In this document: piece by piece, positions 52,778-59,929 of the stretch | Layout of the letters: each line of letters starts with the position of its first letter | How positions within the stretch are numbered: the stretch's first letter is position 1 | NCBI RefSeq assembly: GCF_026343185.1 | Contig: NZ_JAPEMA010000001.1 | Span: 4,092,001-4,156,000, forward strand | Origin: Streptomyces sp. NBC_00091 | GTDB lineage: Bacteria; Actinomycetota; Actinomycetes; Streptomycetales; Streptomycetaceae | DNA: 64,000 nt | Reading direction: 5' to 3' | Notes under the pieces: model-generated | Seen by the model: only the letters and a program-made list of their open reading frames with translations | Database searches by the model: none | What the model was told of the DNA's origin: nothing | Program-made: the position numbers and the translations under genes

Positions 52778-53173
52778 ATGTCGGAGCATCCGGACTGTGC
52801 CCTGATCCGCCGCGGCTACGAGGCCTTCGGCAAGGGCGACCTGGAGACCTTGGGCACGCTGATGACGGCCGACGTCATTCACCACGTGCCCGGCAACAGC
52901 GTGCTCTCGGGCCACCACAAGGGCCGCGAAGCCGTCCTCGACCTCTACCGCCGCCTCGGCGAGGAGACCCAGGGCACCTTCCAGGTCCACCTGGAACGGG
53001 TCATGGTGGACGGCCGCGGCCACGCGATATCCGTCCACCTCGCCCAGGGCGACCGGGGCGACCGGGGCATCGAGATCCACGAGGGAGTCTTCTTCACCAT
53101 CGTCGGCGGCAAGATCACCGACATCGACCAGTGCACCCAGGACATCGACGAGAGCGACGCCTTCTGGGGCTGA
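52778..53173 (+). CDS. NTF2-like/SnoaL-like protein
   Basis: 131 aa with a cone-shaped NTF2 fold: CALIRRGYEAFGKGDLETLG, then LMTADVIHHVPGNSVLSGHH and VFFTIVGGKITDIDQCTQDI. Enzymes of this fold include cyclases and isomerases, and many have no known activity. ATG 52778. It converges with the ABM gene across a bidirectional terminator hairpin. Confidence 0.85.
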   Translation: MSEHPDCALIRRGYEAFGKGDLETLGTLMTADVIHHVPGNSVLSGHHKGREAVLDLYRRLGEETQGTFQVHLERVMVDGRGHAISVHLAQGDRGDRGIEIHEGVFFTIVGGKITDIDQCTQDIDESDAFWG

Positions 53174-53196
53174 GGGGGCTGAGGGGGCTCAGATCC

Positions 53197-53233
53197 GAGG
53201 GGGCCCGGGCCGACGCGCGCCCCGGGCCCCCTC
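53197..53233. terminator. Bidirectional hairpin terminator between the NTF2-like and ABM genes
   Basis: 13-bp perfect stem (53197-53209 with 53221-53233), 11-nt loop, 23 bp from one stop and 17 bp from the other. Confidence 0.8.
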
Positions 53234-53250
53234 GCACCCACCGTCGGACC

Positions 53251-53595
53251 TCAGGCGTCCTTCTTCGGCGCCGCCTGCTGCACGACCTCGAACGACCACA
53301 CCTGCGACCCCGAAGCCGCCGGCTTCGGCCGCTCACCGGCGCCGCCGCCGGCGCCGCCACCGCCCTGGTGCGCCGCCTTCATCGGACCCTCCATCCACGC
53401 CTGGAAGTCCTCCTCCGACCGCCACCGGGTGTACACGAGGTACTGGTCCGTGCCCTCGACCGGCCGCAGCAGCTCGAACCACTCGAACCCGTCAGAACCC
53501 TCCACCGCGCCCGCCCTCGAGGCGAACCGCTGCTCCAGCAGCTCCCGCTGCTCAGCCGGCACGGTCAGCGCGTTGATCTTTACGATGCTAGGCAC
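53251..53595 (-). CDS. Antibiotic biosynthesis monooxygenase (ABM) domain protein, 5' end replaced by an integrated element
   Basis: 114 aa of dimeric alpha-beta-barrel ABM fold: VKINALTVPAEQRELLEQRF, FEWFELLRPVEGTDQYLVYT, RWRSEEDFQAWMEG; the Gly-rich loop GGGGAGGGAGERP separates the last strand. It begins with GTG 53595 (VPSIVKIN) after GAGAGG. The natural start, MSIVKIN, is at the other end of the element, 6.2 kb away (59766-59810), so this gene now depends on start and promoter DNA from the element. Likely a heme- or quinone-type monooxygenase, or no enzyme. Confidence 0.87.
   Translation of the reverse strand: MPSIVKINALTVPAEQRELLEQRFASRAGAVEGSDGFEWFELLRPVEGTDQYLVYTRWRSEEDFQAWMEGPMKAAHQGGGGAGGGAGERPKPAASGSQVWSFEVVQQAAPKKDA
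53572..53589. repeat. attL of the serine-integrase element
   Basis: GTTGATCTTTACGATGCT matches 59790-59807 at 17 of 18 positions. The mismatch splits it into 9-bp and 8-bp identical blocks; the crossover is probably in ACGATGCT. Confidence 0.8.
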
Positions 53596-53646
53596 ATGGC
53601 ACCTCTCAGGAAACACAGGCCGGGCACTGCACCTAGCCTTGATCAC

Positions 53647-55341
53647 GTGCGTGCAGTCTCCTATATCCGCCAGTCAAAGCGTCGTGAGGACGACTCCCAG
53701 GCCTCACCGATGGCGCAGCGCGACCGGTGCGCTTCACTCATCAGCTCGAAGGGATGGAGCGACGCGGGCCACTTCGAGGACGTCGGCAAGTCCGGATGGG
53801 ACCCGAGCATCCACCGCCCGGGGTTCGAGGAGATGATGACGGCCGTGCGCGGCGGGCACGTGGACGCCGTGGTCGTCTTCTCGCTGTCCCGTCTCACCCG
53901 TCGTGGCGCGCTGGAAGCCATGCGGATCATCGAGGAGCTGGAATCGCACGGCGTGCGGCTGGTCAGCGTGGAGGAGCCCTACCTCGACACGTCCACCCCG
54001 GTCGGCGTCGGCATCCTCGCCATCATCGCGGGCCTGGCGCAGCAGGAATCCGACATGAAGTCGGCCTACGTCTCCGCGACCAAGGACACGCTCCGGCGGG
54101 CCGGTAGCCACGTCTCCGGCGTCGCCCCGTACGGCTTCACGACGGAGCGGGGGACCAGCGGGAAGCTGTCCGTCATCCGGCTCGTCCCGGACCCCGTGGA
54201 GGCCCCGTACGTCCGCGACATGGCGAAGTGGGCGGCCGATGGGCTGTCCGCCTCGCTGATCGCCAAGCGGCTCAATGAAGATGGCGTGCCCACCAAGGTC
54301 GAGACCCTGGGAGAGGCGGGCATAAAGCGGCTCGCAGCGAGGCGTGCTCGGGCGGTCTCGGAAGCCGTGGACCGCCCGGCCTGGGTGTCCTCGACCGTGC
54401 TGCGGATCCTTCGGGACCCGCGCCTCGCCGGGTACGCCATCGAGTGGCAGGGGCGTGTCCTGCCGTCCAAGGACGCCGACGGGAACCCAGTCCCGGGCAA
54501 GGCCGGTAAGCGCGTCATACTCCGCGACGAAGACGGGCAGCCCGTCCAGACGCATGAGGCGCTGATCCCCAATGAGGAGTGGTGGCAGCTCCAGGACGTG
54601 TTGGACGGCCGGACTCGGACCGTGGTGCGCGCCGGCCGACGGGTTCCCACGCTCCTCGCCGGCCACGGGCTGCTGTTCTGCGATGTGTGCGGATCGGTCA
54701 TGGTCTCCGACCGGAGGGTCGGGAAGCTCTATTACAAGTGCAACCGGGCCGGGGGAGTCGTGGCCGGGCACGGTGGTCTCGTCATCGACCAGGAAGCGAC
54801 GGACCACGCAGTGGCCGGGCGGGTGTGGGCCCGTCTCACCACCATGGATCCGGACGACCCGGACGACCTCGAGTGGCTGGCCGAAGCCTCGCGCCGCTTC
54901 GCCCGACAGCGCGATACGTCGCAGCGGGATGCGGAGCGGGCGGCCGTGCGTGCCGAGCTGGAGCACGTACGAGAGTCCCGGCGCATCCTGCACATGGACC
55001 GCCTTGCCGGTGTGTACGGCGACAAGACCGGCACCCAGATGTTCACGGAGTCCATGGCGCGGCTGACGGCCCACGAGGAGCGGACGGCCGAACGCCTCGC
55101 GCAGCTGGATGCGATGGAAGGCCGGTTCATCCAGATCCCCAGCGAATGGACAGGCGTGGACGGAGACCCCATAGGAGAGGGCTCCAACTGGGCGGGCTGG
55201 GATCTCAAGAAGCGGCGGGAGTTCCTGACGCTGTTCATCGACTCGGTGAGGATCGCCAAGTCGGTAGGCCGGGGGCGCAATGCGAACACTCCGGCTCGGG
55301 TGATCGTGCGTTGGTCCGAGTCGCCGGATACGAGCGATTGA
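53647..55341 (+). CDS. Large serine recombinase (integrase)
   Basis: 564 aa. The N-terminal resolvase domain has the catalytic Ser10 in AVSYIRQSKRRED, plus SLSRLTRRGALEAMRI and ARG residues. A recombinase domain (VAPYGFTTERG...) follows, then a zinc-ribbon segment (LLFCDVCGSVMV ... YYKCNRAGG) with only three clear Cys ligands, and a C-terminal coiled coil (ERAAVRAELEHVRESRRILH). GTG 53647 begins VRAVSYIRQS. It lies 57 bp inside attL and directs unidirectional integration into the ABM gene's 5' end. Followed by a hairpin at 55358-55399. Confidence 0.95.
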   Translation: MRAVSYIRQSKRREDDSQASPMAQRDRCASLISSKGWSDAGHFEDVGKSGWDPSIHRPGFEEMMTAVRGGHVDAVVVFSLSRLTRRGALEAMRIIEELESHGVRLVSVEEPYLDTSTPVGVGILAIIAGLAQQESDMKSAYVSATKDTLRRAGSHVSGVAPYGFTTERGTSGKLSVIRLVPDPVEAPYVRDMAKWAADGLSASLIAKRLNEDGVPTKVETLGEAGIKRLAARRARAVSEAVDRPAWVSSTVLRILRDPRLAGYAIEWQGRVLPSKDADGNPVPGKAGKRVILRDEDGQPVQTHEALIPNEEWWQLQDVLDGRTRTVVRAGRRVPTLLAGHGLLFCDVCGSVMVSDRRVGKLYYKCNRAGGVVAGHGGLVIDQEATDHAVAGRVWARLTTMDPDDPDDLEWLAEASRRFARQRDTSQRDAERAAVRAELEHVRESRRILHMDRLAGVYGDKTGTQMFTESMARLTAHEERTAERLAQLDAMEGRFIQIPSEWTGVDGDPIGEGSNWAGWDLKKRREFLTLFIDSVRIAKSVGRGRNANTPARVIVRWSESPDTSD

Positions 55342-55357
55342 GGCGCGCCTCGTAGTC

Positions 55358-55399
55358 AGGACGGCCTGCTGCCGGGATGCTTCAGTGGCAGGCCGTTCT
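55358..55399 (+). terminator. Hairpin after the serine integrase gene
   Basis: 12-bp stem with one G-T pair (55358-55369 with 55388-55399) and an 18-nt loop, starting 16 bp past the stop. Confidence 0.65.
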
Positions 55400-55618
55400 G
55401 TGTCTGGCCGGGGGATCTTAGCGAGCGACACCAGCGCGTAGAGCGTGACGCTGTGACGTTGGGAGCCCTCTTTCTGGTATCTCCTTATTTTTTATTGCGA
55501 ATTGAGAGACAGCTCTTTGAGCGTCACTTCGTCACACCCTCGCTTCGGCCGGGCCGACGCGGACGACGTGCATGTGCTGCGCTGCGAATGCCTTCGGCTC
55601 AACTGGGTTCGGGCCGCG

Positions 55619-55759
55619 CTAGCGGGTCGTCCACCAGGTTGCGGCCGCTCCGAGTGCCGTCGTGATGAGTCCGACAACCCATCCGGGGATGCGCTGGACG
55701 ATTAAGTGCAGTCCCCCGACGCGGAGTTCGAGCGCGGGGCGGGTCTCGGTCTTGGGCAT
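55619..55759 (-). CDS. 46-aa membrane-associated peptide of the island
   Basis: MPKTETRPALELRVGGLHLI, then VQRIPGWVVGLITTALGAAA and TWWTTR. One hydrophobic helix and a Thr/Arg tail. Closely similar very small proteins are encoded in many Streptomyces mobile elements. GAGAGGTAGCA precedes the ATG at 55759. Function unknown. Below usual gene-length cutoffs. Confidence 0.68.
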   Translation of the reverse strand: MPKTETRPALELRVGGLHLIVQRIPGWVVGLITTALGAAATWWTTR

Positions 55760-56232
55760 TGCTACCTCTCGTGTGCTGGTGCCCTGGAGCGTAGGCAGGG
55801 GTGCTGTATCTGCGGCAGGGGGGTCAAGCCCTGAACTCCGCCAAAGCGGCCAAAGATCATTTCCGTGGTTGCAGAACCAAGTCTTGGCGTGCAGGGCCTG
55901 GGCCGCGTGGTGGGTCCGCTGCGCGTACAGCTCAGCACATCATGGGTGGGAGATGGAAACCCTCGCGATAAACGCCACCATTCGCCTCCCTTTGGAATGA
56001 ACTTCCCCACCCTCGACTGTGCTAGGCAACTCGGGCTGGCGGCGCATCCGGCCAGGGGGCACTCCCCTTCTCTCTTGCAGGAGAGCAGCAGGGGGGGGCG
56101 AATCTCTCTGATGGCGAATCTGGGTAGTTCGGTGGGCCGGATGTTGCGCTGAGTGACGCCGGTTCGACGTATCAGAAACGATGGTTTGTGAGACGGCCGG
56201 AAAGAGGCGCTCAGTCCCCGCGAATTGTGTTC
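55760..56232. other. Gene-poor stretch upstream of the resolvase
   Basis: About 470 bp with no supported gene on either strand. Open frames lack ribosome binding sites, and composition is lower in GC than the chromosome. It contains an imperfect hairpin around 56065-56097 and may hold additional res subsites. Confidence 0.55.
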
Positions 56233-56286
56233 CAGAACCCGTCTCAGAACTTCTCGAAATCCCTTGAGATTTTGAGACGGGTTCTG
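56233..56286. promoter_or_regulatory. res-like inverted repeat and promoter of the resolvase
   Basis: Perfect 14-bp inverted arms (56233-56246 and 56273-56286, CAGAACCCGTCTCA and its complement) separated by 26 bp, ending 13 bp before the resolvase ATG. Position and symmetry fit a resolvase crossover or autoregulatory subsite. Confidence 0.72.
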
Positions 56287-56299
56287 CGACGATCGGCGC

Positions 56300-56878
56300 A
56301 TGACGACGACCGCAGGGCACCTGATCGGATACGCCCGAGTCTCCACTGACGACCAGGAAGCGCAGTTGCAGCAGGATGCGCTGACGGTGGCCGGCTGTGC
56401 CCGGATCTTCACGGACAAGGCGAGCGGCAAGAACACGGACCGCCCGGAGCTGACGGCCGCTCTGGACTACCTGCGCCCCGGCGACACCCTGTGCGTCTGG
56501 AAGCTGGACCGGTTCGCACGGTCTCTGATCGACCTTGTGACACTCGTGGACTCGCTCGCTGCCCGTGGGATCGGCTTCAAGGTGCTGACGGGAGCGCTGG
56601 CGAGCATCGACCCGAACACCCCGGACGGGCGGCTCATGCTTCAGGTGGTGGGCGCCATGGCGGAGTTCGAGCGGAGCCTGATCAAGGACCGGACCCGCGC
56701 CGGACTGGACGCTGCCAGGGCGCAGGGGCGTACGGGGGGACGCCCAGCCGTCATGGACGCGGACAAGCTCGCTGCGGCCAAAGCCCGCCGCGCCAAGGGT
56801 GAGAGCGTCACAGTCATCGCCAAGGCGCTCGGAGTCTCTCGCGCGACGCTGTACCGGGCGCTGGGTGGCGCGGCCTGA
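56300..56878 (+). CDS. Small serine recombinase (resolvase/invertase)
   Basis: 192 aa of the gamma-delta/Hin type. Catalytic Ser15 in IGYARVSTDDQEAQLQQDAL; conserved CVWKLDRFARSLIDLV, then LMLQVVGAMAEFERSLIKDR; C-terminal helix-turn-helix GESVTVIAKALGVSRATLYR. It normally resolves cointegrates or dimers, or inverts a DNA segment, at a res site such as 56233-56286. Two different serine recombinases in one 6-kb element is unusual. Confidence 0.93.
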   Translation: MTTTAGHLIGYARVSTDDQEAQLQQDALTVAGCARIFTDKASGKNTDRPELTAALDYLRPGDTLCVWKLDRFARSLIDLVTLVDSLAARGIGFKVLTGALASIDPNTPDGRLMLQVVGAMAEFERSLIKDRTRAGLDAARAQGRTGGRPAVMDADKLAAAKARRAKGESVTVIAKALGVSRATLYRALGGAA

Positions 56879-56896
56879 GGGTGTCGGCCAGGCGCG

Positions 56897-56989
56897 TGCG
56901 GTGGTTCGGTGATTCTTGGGCTTTTTCTGTATGCATATAGAAACCTATAAGGAAAACCAGAAATGCCTTAGAACCACCGAACCACCGCA
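56897..56989. repeat. 15-bp inverted repeat downstream of the resolvase
   Basis: 56897-56911 and 56975-56989 are perfect complements (core GCGGTGGTTCGGTG) with a 63-bp AT-rich spacer. Within the arms GGTT(C)GG motifs repeat. No gene is supported between 56879 and 57333 apart from this. Confidence 0.65.
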
Positions 56990-57333
56990 GGGGGTAGGGC
57001 GGCACCAAAGTTCAGACGGCACAGCTCTTGGCGATCCCGGCCCAAGCTCGGCGAACGCGCGCTAGGTGCGAGGCTGCTTTTTGCGGGTGATCGGCGGCGT
57101 GACTTGGGTGTATCGGTTTCTGGCAGCTCGAAAACGACGCGGTTAACGCCCCTGTAATGGTGCTGAACGTCTGTGAGGCCCACTTGGAGGCCACCGCCGT
57201 AGCCCGATGCGTCGGTGCCCGTCAGCCGGTCGGCGCGGCGCAACAGCATTGGCCACAAAGCCTCTTGCGCTCGTCCTTCGGGAGGGCAACGCTCGTGCAC
57301 GTTGGTGCAACCCACTCGACGGCGGGAGCGACC

Positions 57334-57576
57334 ATGACCTTAAAGTTCCTCGGCATCATCCCCAACTCGCCGACTGACGAGTCTCCGACGATCTGGCTCC
57401 ACGAGGAGACCGGCGATCTTCTGATCCAGTCGTACAAGGCGACCGAGGATGAAGTGAAGGCGTGCCAGGAGATCGGTTCGATTCCGGGCCACTCCACGGA
57501 CGTGCCGGACCACGAGGCGATCGTCAGGCTTCCGGCGGTCATGTTGAAGTACATCCCGCACCCCGAAGACGACTGA
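57334..57576 (+). CDS. 80-aa conserved hypothetical, first gene of the DUF6879 cassette
   Basis: MTLKFLGIIPNSPTDESPTI then WLHEETGDLLIQSYKATEDE; soluble alpha/beta protein ending LKYIPHPEDD, acidic. GGGAG precedes the ATG at 57334. The longer upstream reading has no coding character. It precedes the DUF6879 gene by 10 bp. Such small proteins often precede DUF6879 genes in Streptomyces, suggesting a three-part module with the XRE regulator. Function unknown. Confidence 0.78.
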   Translation: MTLKFLGIIPNSPTDESPTIWLHEETGDLLIQSYKATEDEVKACQEIGSIPGHSTDVPDHEAIVRLPAVMLKYIPHPEDD

Positions 57577-57586
57577 GAGGCACGTA

Positions 57587-58105
57587 GTGCAGCCACCCGC
57601 ACGTCAGGCACTGGCACGAGCGCAGCACTCGGCGGTGCACCTCGAGATGCGCGACAGCTACATGGTGGACGACCTCGGGTTCATCGCGTGGCAGCGGGGC
57701 GAGCGTCTTGATCCTGCCGACCGGAGTTCGTGGTGGGGTGGCTGGCACGACGCCGTGAAGGAGGCGACCGGCCGAGGGGTCGTCGTCCGGCGGCTCCGGA
57801 TCGTGTCGGAACCGGTCAGCGCCTACGTGCGGTACGAGTACGACTGCACGTTCACGAACATCGCGGCGGGCGAATCGGTCCGTTGGCTGCCGCGCCGGCG
57901 GACCACGGACCTGGCCCTGCCGGGTACCGACTTCTGGCTGTTCGACGGTGCCCAGGCGCTGTTTCACCACTTCACCGGGGACGGACGGCTCGACCGGGAC
58001 GGGCGGGAGTACGCGGACGATCCCGAGCGCGTGAAGCTGTGCGCCGGCGCCTTCGAGGCCGCCTGGCAGCGGGCTGTTCCGCACGAGGAGTACCGGCCGC
58101 GCTGA
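57587..58105 (+). CDS. DUF6879 family protein
   Basis: 172 aa: LEMRDSYMVDDLGFIAWQRG, WWGGWHDAVKEATGRGVVVR, VRYEYDCTFTNIAAGESVRW, LPGTDFWLFDGAQALFHHFT match the DUF6879 pattern. These proteins occur beside DUF5753-XRE regulators in actinobacteria and may act as the toxin or effector partner, by analogy with WhiJ/DUF397 (Scr) pairs. GTG 57587. It is 12 bp before the regulator gene. Confidence 0.85.
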   Translation: MQPPARQALARAQHSAVHLEMRDSYMVDDLGFIAWQRGERLDPADRSSWWGGWHDAVKEATGRGVVVRRLRIVSEPVSAYVRYEYDCTFTNIAAGESVRWLPRRRTTDLALPGTDFWLFDGAQALFHHFTGDGRLDRDGREYADDPERVKLCAGAFEAAWQRAVPHEEYRPR

Positions 58106-58117
58106 GCGGTCATCACC

Positions 58118-58966
58118 ATGGCCGTTTCCCCTTCATCAAGTGCCCAGCAGGCCCGGCAGGCTCTCGCGAAACGTCTTGCGGATCTCTGCCGGGATGCCGG
58201 GCTGACCGGCCTCGACCTGGCCGAGCGCTGCGGGTGGAGCCGGTCCAAGTCGTCCCGGATCATGAACGCCAAGACGCCCCCTTCCGCCGACGACATCCGG
58301 GCGTGGTGCCGGGCGTGCGGCGCAGAGGACCAGACAGAGGACCTGATCGCCTCTCTGCGGACAGCCGAGGGCATGTGGGGCAACTGGCGACGCATGGAGC
58401 GCGCCGGGCTCAAGCAGGCCCAGGAAGCCCGTCTCCCGCTCTTCGAGCGAACCCGCCGGTTCCGGGCCTACTCCTCGTGGTTCGTTCCGGGCTTGATCCA
58501 GACAGCCGGCTACACGGAAGCCGTCCTGCGGGCCGTCCAGCGGCGACGGGTCGACGTGGACGACGTGGCCGATGCCGTCGCCGTCCGCATGGAGCGTCAG
58601 CGTGTGCTCTACGAGGGTGCCCGGCAGTTCGCGTTCCTGGTCGAGGAGTCGGTACTGCGGAACGGGCTCGGAGGGCCGGAGGTGCAGGAGGAACAGCTCC
58701 GTCATTTCCTCACGGTCGGCTCGCTGCCCAGCGTCAGCCTGGGAGTGGTGCCCACGCGGACCGGGCGCTCCCGGATGCCCGTGGAAGGGTTCTGGGTCTT
58801 CGACACCGCGCAGGTCAACGTCGAGCTGGTCTCCGGCTACCTCACGCTTACCCAGCCCAGCGACGTTGCCGCGTACGGGGACGCCTTCACTGAACTGGCG
58901 GGCATGGCCGTCTACGGGGTGAAGGCTCGCGCGCTGATCACGAGCGCCATACAGACGCTCAGGTGA
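58118..58966 (+). CDS. XRE-family regulator with DUF5753 (WhiJ-like) domain
   Basis: 282 aa. XRE helix-turn-helix at 15-60 (LADLCRDAGLTGLDLAERCG, WSRSKSSRIMNAKTPPSADD). DUF5753 sensing domain begins YSSWFVPGLIQTAGYTEAVL and includes FLVEESVLRNGLGGPEVQEE and LGVVPTRTGRSRMPVEGFWV. In Streptomyces such regulators control development or antibiotic genes with a partner, here DUF6879. ATG 58118. Probably autoregulates the cassette starting at 57334. Confidence 0.92.
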   Translation: MAVSPSSSAQQARQALAKRLADLCRDAGLTGLDLAERCGWSRSKSSRIMNAKTPPSADDIRAWCRACGAEDQTEDLIASLRTAEGMWGNWRRMERAGLKQAQEARLPLFERTRRFRAYSSWFVPGLIQTAGYTEAVLRAVQRRRVDVDDVADAVAVRMERQRVLYEGARQFAFLVEESVLRNGLGGPEVQEEQLRHFLTVGSLPSVSLGVVPTRTGRSRMPVEGFWVFDTAQVNVELVSGYLTLTQPSDVAAYGDAFTELAGMAVYGVKARALITSAIQTLR

Positions 58967-59055
58967 CTGCCGTGCAACCTCGTGCAATCGCCTGGGAGGC
59001 GAGGCTCCGGCGTCCCTAGCGTGGTTGCCACACGGACGACACGAGGAGCGGCCCC

Positions 59056-59256
59056 GTGAAGGCGATCACGTATGCGCAACCCCCGGTGGAGCTGCCGCTG
59101 CGAACAGACCCGGAGCCCGAACCGATGGCCGGTTGCGGGGTCTGCGCGGCCCTGGGCGGACAACGCCGGGAAGCCCGCCTCCTGAGCGACCACTCCACGG
59201 TCAGCGACTGCAACGTCGAGCTGCGGAACCATCCGCACCCCGAGGGAGCGGCATGA
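59056..59256 (+). CDS. Small Cys-containing hypothetical protein
   Basis: 66 aa: MKAITYAQPPVELPLRTDPE, then GCGVCAALGGQRREARLLSD. The CxxC may bind zinc or be redox active. GAGGAG stands before the GTG at 59056. Overlaps the following gene by ATGA, so the two are coupled. Similar small proteins often follow DUF5753 regulators. Function unknown. Confidence 0.75.
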   Translation: MKAITYAQPPVELPLRTDPEPEPMAGCGVCAALGGQRREARLLSDHSTVSDCNVELRNHPHPEGAA

Positions 59257-59483
59257 CGGCGAGGGCCGTGCTCCGGTACATCAGCTACGTCATGCGCCGC
59301 CACCCTTCGGCGGAGACGACGGCAACCGCGCGCTGCCTGAGCCCTGACTGCCGCTGGTCTTCCGACCCGACCGGCAACGCGGACGTGTGCACCGACATGT
59401 GCATACAGCACACGGGGCGGACGGGGCACATGATCTTCCTGAGGGAGTTCTCCGAAGTGGCCGTGGTGGAGCGCGTCCAGTGA
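59253..59483 (+). CDS. DUF7848-like small protein
   Basis: 76 aa: LRYISYVMRRHPSAETTATA, then RCLSPDCRWSSDPTGNADVC and HTGRTGHMIFLREFSEVAVV. The CLSPDCRW / C..D.C / HTGRTGH arrangement resembles the zinc-knuckle-like DUF7848 family of Streptomyces. ATG 59253 overlaps the previous stop. Part of the cassette tail. Confidence 0.7.
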   Translation: MTARAVLRYISYVMRRHPSAETTATARCLSPDCRWSSDPTGNADVCTDMCIQHTGRTGHMIFLREFSEVAVVERVQ

Positions 59484-59490
59484 TCGGCGG

Positions 59491-59718
59491 ATGAGAGGGC
59501 GCTCCCGGCTCACGGTGCGCGTGGTCAGGGGCGGCTCCGCCGGCCCGGTGCGGGTCTTCCGGTCGGGCGAGCCCGTGCGGCCGCTGGTGCGCGACCCGGT
59601 CGACGTGGCCCGCTTTCGGCGCGAGGGCTACTGGGAGGGCTTCGGCGACCTGTTCCCGCCCTGCGAGTGCCTACGCTGCCTACAGGCCATGTGGAGCCTC
59701 GAGGCGCACCGACCGTGA
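59491..59718 (+). CDS. Small basic hypothetical protein
   Basis: 75 aa, basic and Arg-rich (MRGRSRLTVRVVRGGSAGPV) with a C-terminal CECLRCLQAMW, two close CxxC-like cysteines. ATG 59491, 7 bp after the previous gene, so probably co-transcribed. No family recognised. Last gene of the island before attR. Confidence 0.6.
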   Translation: MRGRSRLTVRVVRGGSAGPVRVFRSGEPVRPLVRDPVDVARFRREGYWEGFGDLFPPCECLRCLQAMWSLEAHRP

Positions 59719-59765
59719 CGGCTTCTAAGCTGTAGCGGCCACGGCGGATCGCTCCAGGTGGGCGC

Positions 59766-59810
59766 CTATGTGAGTCCGTTGACAGACTTGTTGATCTTCA
59801 CGATGCTCAT
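59766..59810 (-). pseudogene. Stranded 5' end of the ABM gene
   Basis: ATG 59810 opens MSIVKINKSVNGLT and stops at TAG (59768-59766). The first seven codons equal the natural N terminus expected for the ABM gene at 53251, whose present reading is VPSIVKIN. Insertion of the serine-integrase element between separates them; everything after the att core is element DNA. Confidence 0.85.
59790..59807. repeat. attR of the serine-integrase element
   Basis: GTTGATCTTCACGATGCT, 17 of 18 identical to 53572-53589. The base after it is the C of the CAT (minus-strand ATG) of the original ABM start. Confidence 0.8.
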
Positions 59811-59929
59811 GCCCGCCATCCTAGGGATCCCGCCCGGGATATCGTCGTCCAGGTAATCAAACGGGGCACGACGCGCGGCAGCCAGGCGAAGTCACGGTTG
59901 CGGTCGACAGGGCGGGAGGACGGCGAGGC

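Larger units (their letters stand above)
53590..59807. mobile_element. 6.2-kb serine-integrase genomic island in the ABM gene
   Basis: Flanked by 18-bp imperfect repeats derived from the 5' codons of ABM. It carries a large serine recombinase just inside attL, a very small membrane protein, a resolvase with a res-like inverted repeat, a DUF6879/XRE-DUF5753 cassette and several short hypothetical genes. No phage structural, replication or conjugation genes are seen, so it is a small satellite-like island or a remnant, mobile only with outside help. Boundaries are reliable to a few bases. Confidence 0.88.

Noticed and set aside
52768..55341. Plus-strand frame of 857 codons upstream of the serine integrase
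   Set aside because: The true start is GTG 53647; the earlier part overlaps the NTF2-like gene and the opposite ABM gene in another frame.
55762..56436. Minus-strand 224-codon frame across the resolvase promoter
   Set aside because: No ribosome binding site; its 5' part is antisense to the resolvase and its composition is non-coding.
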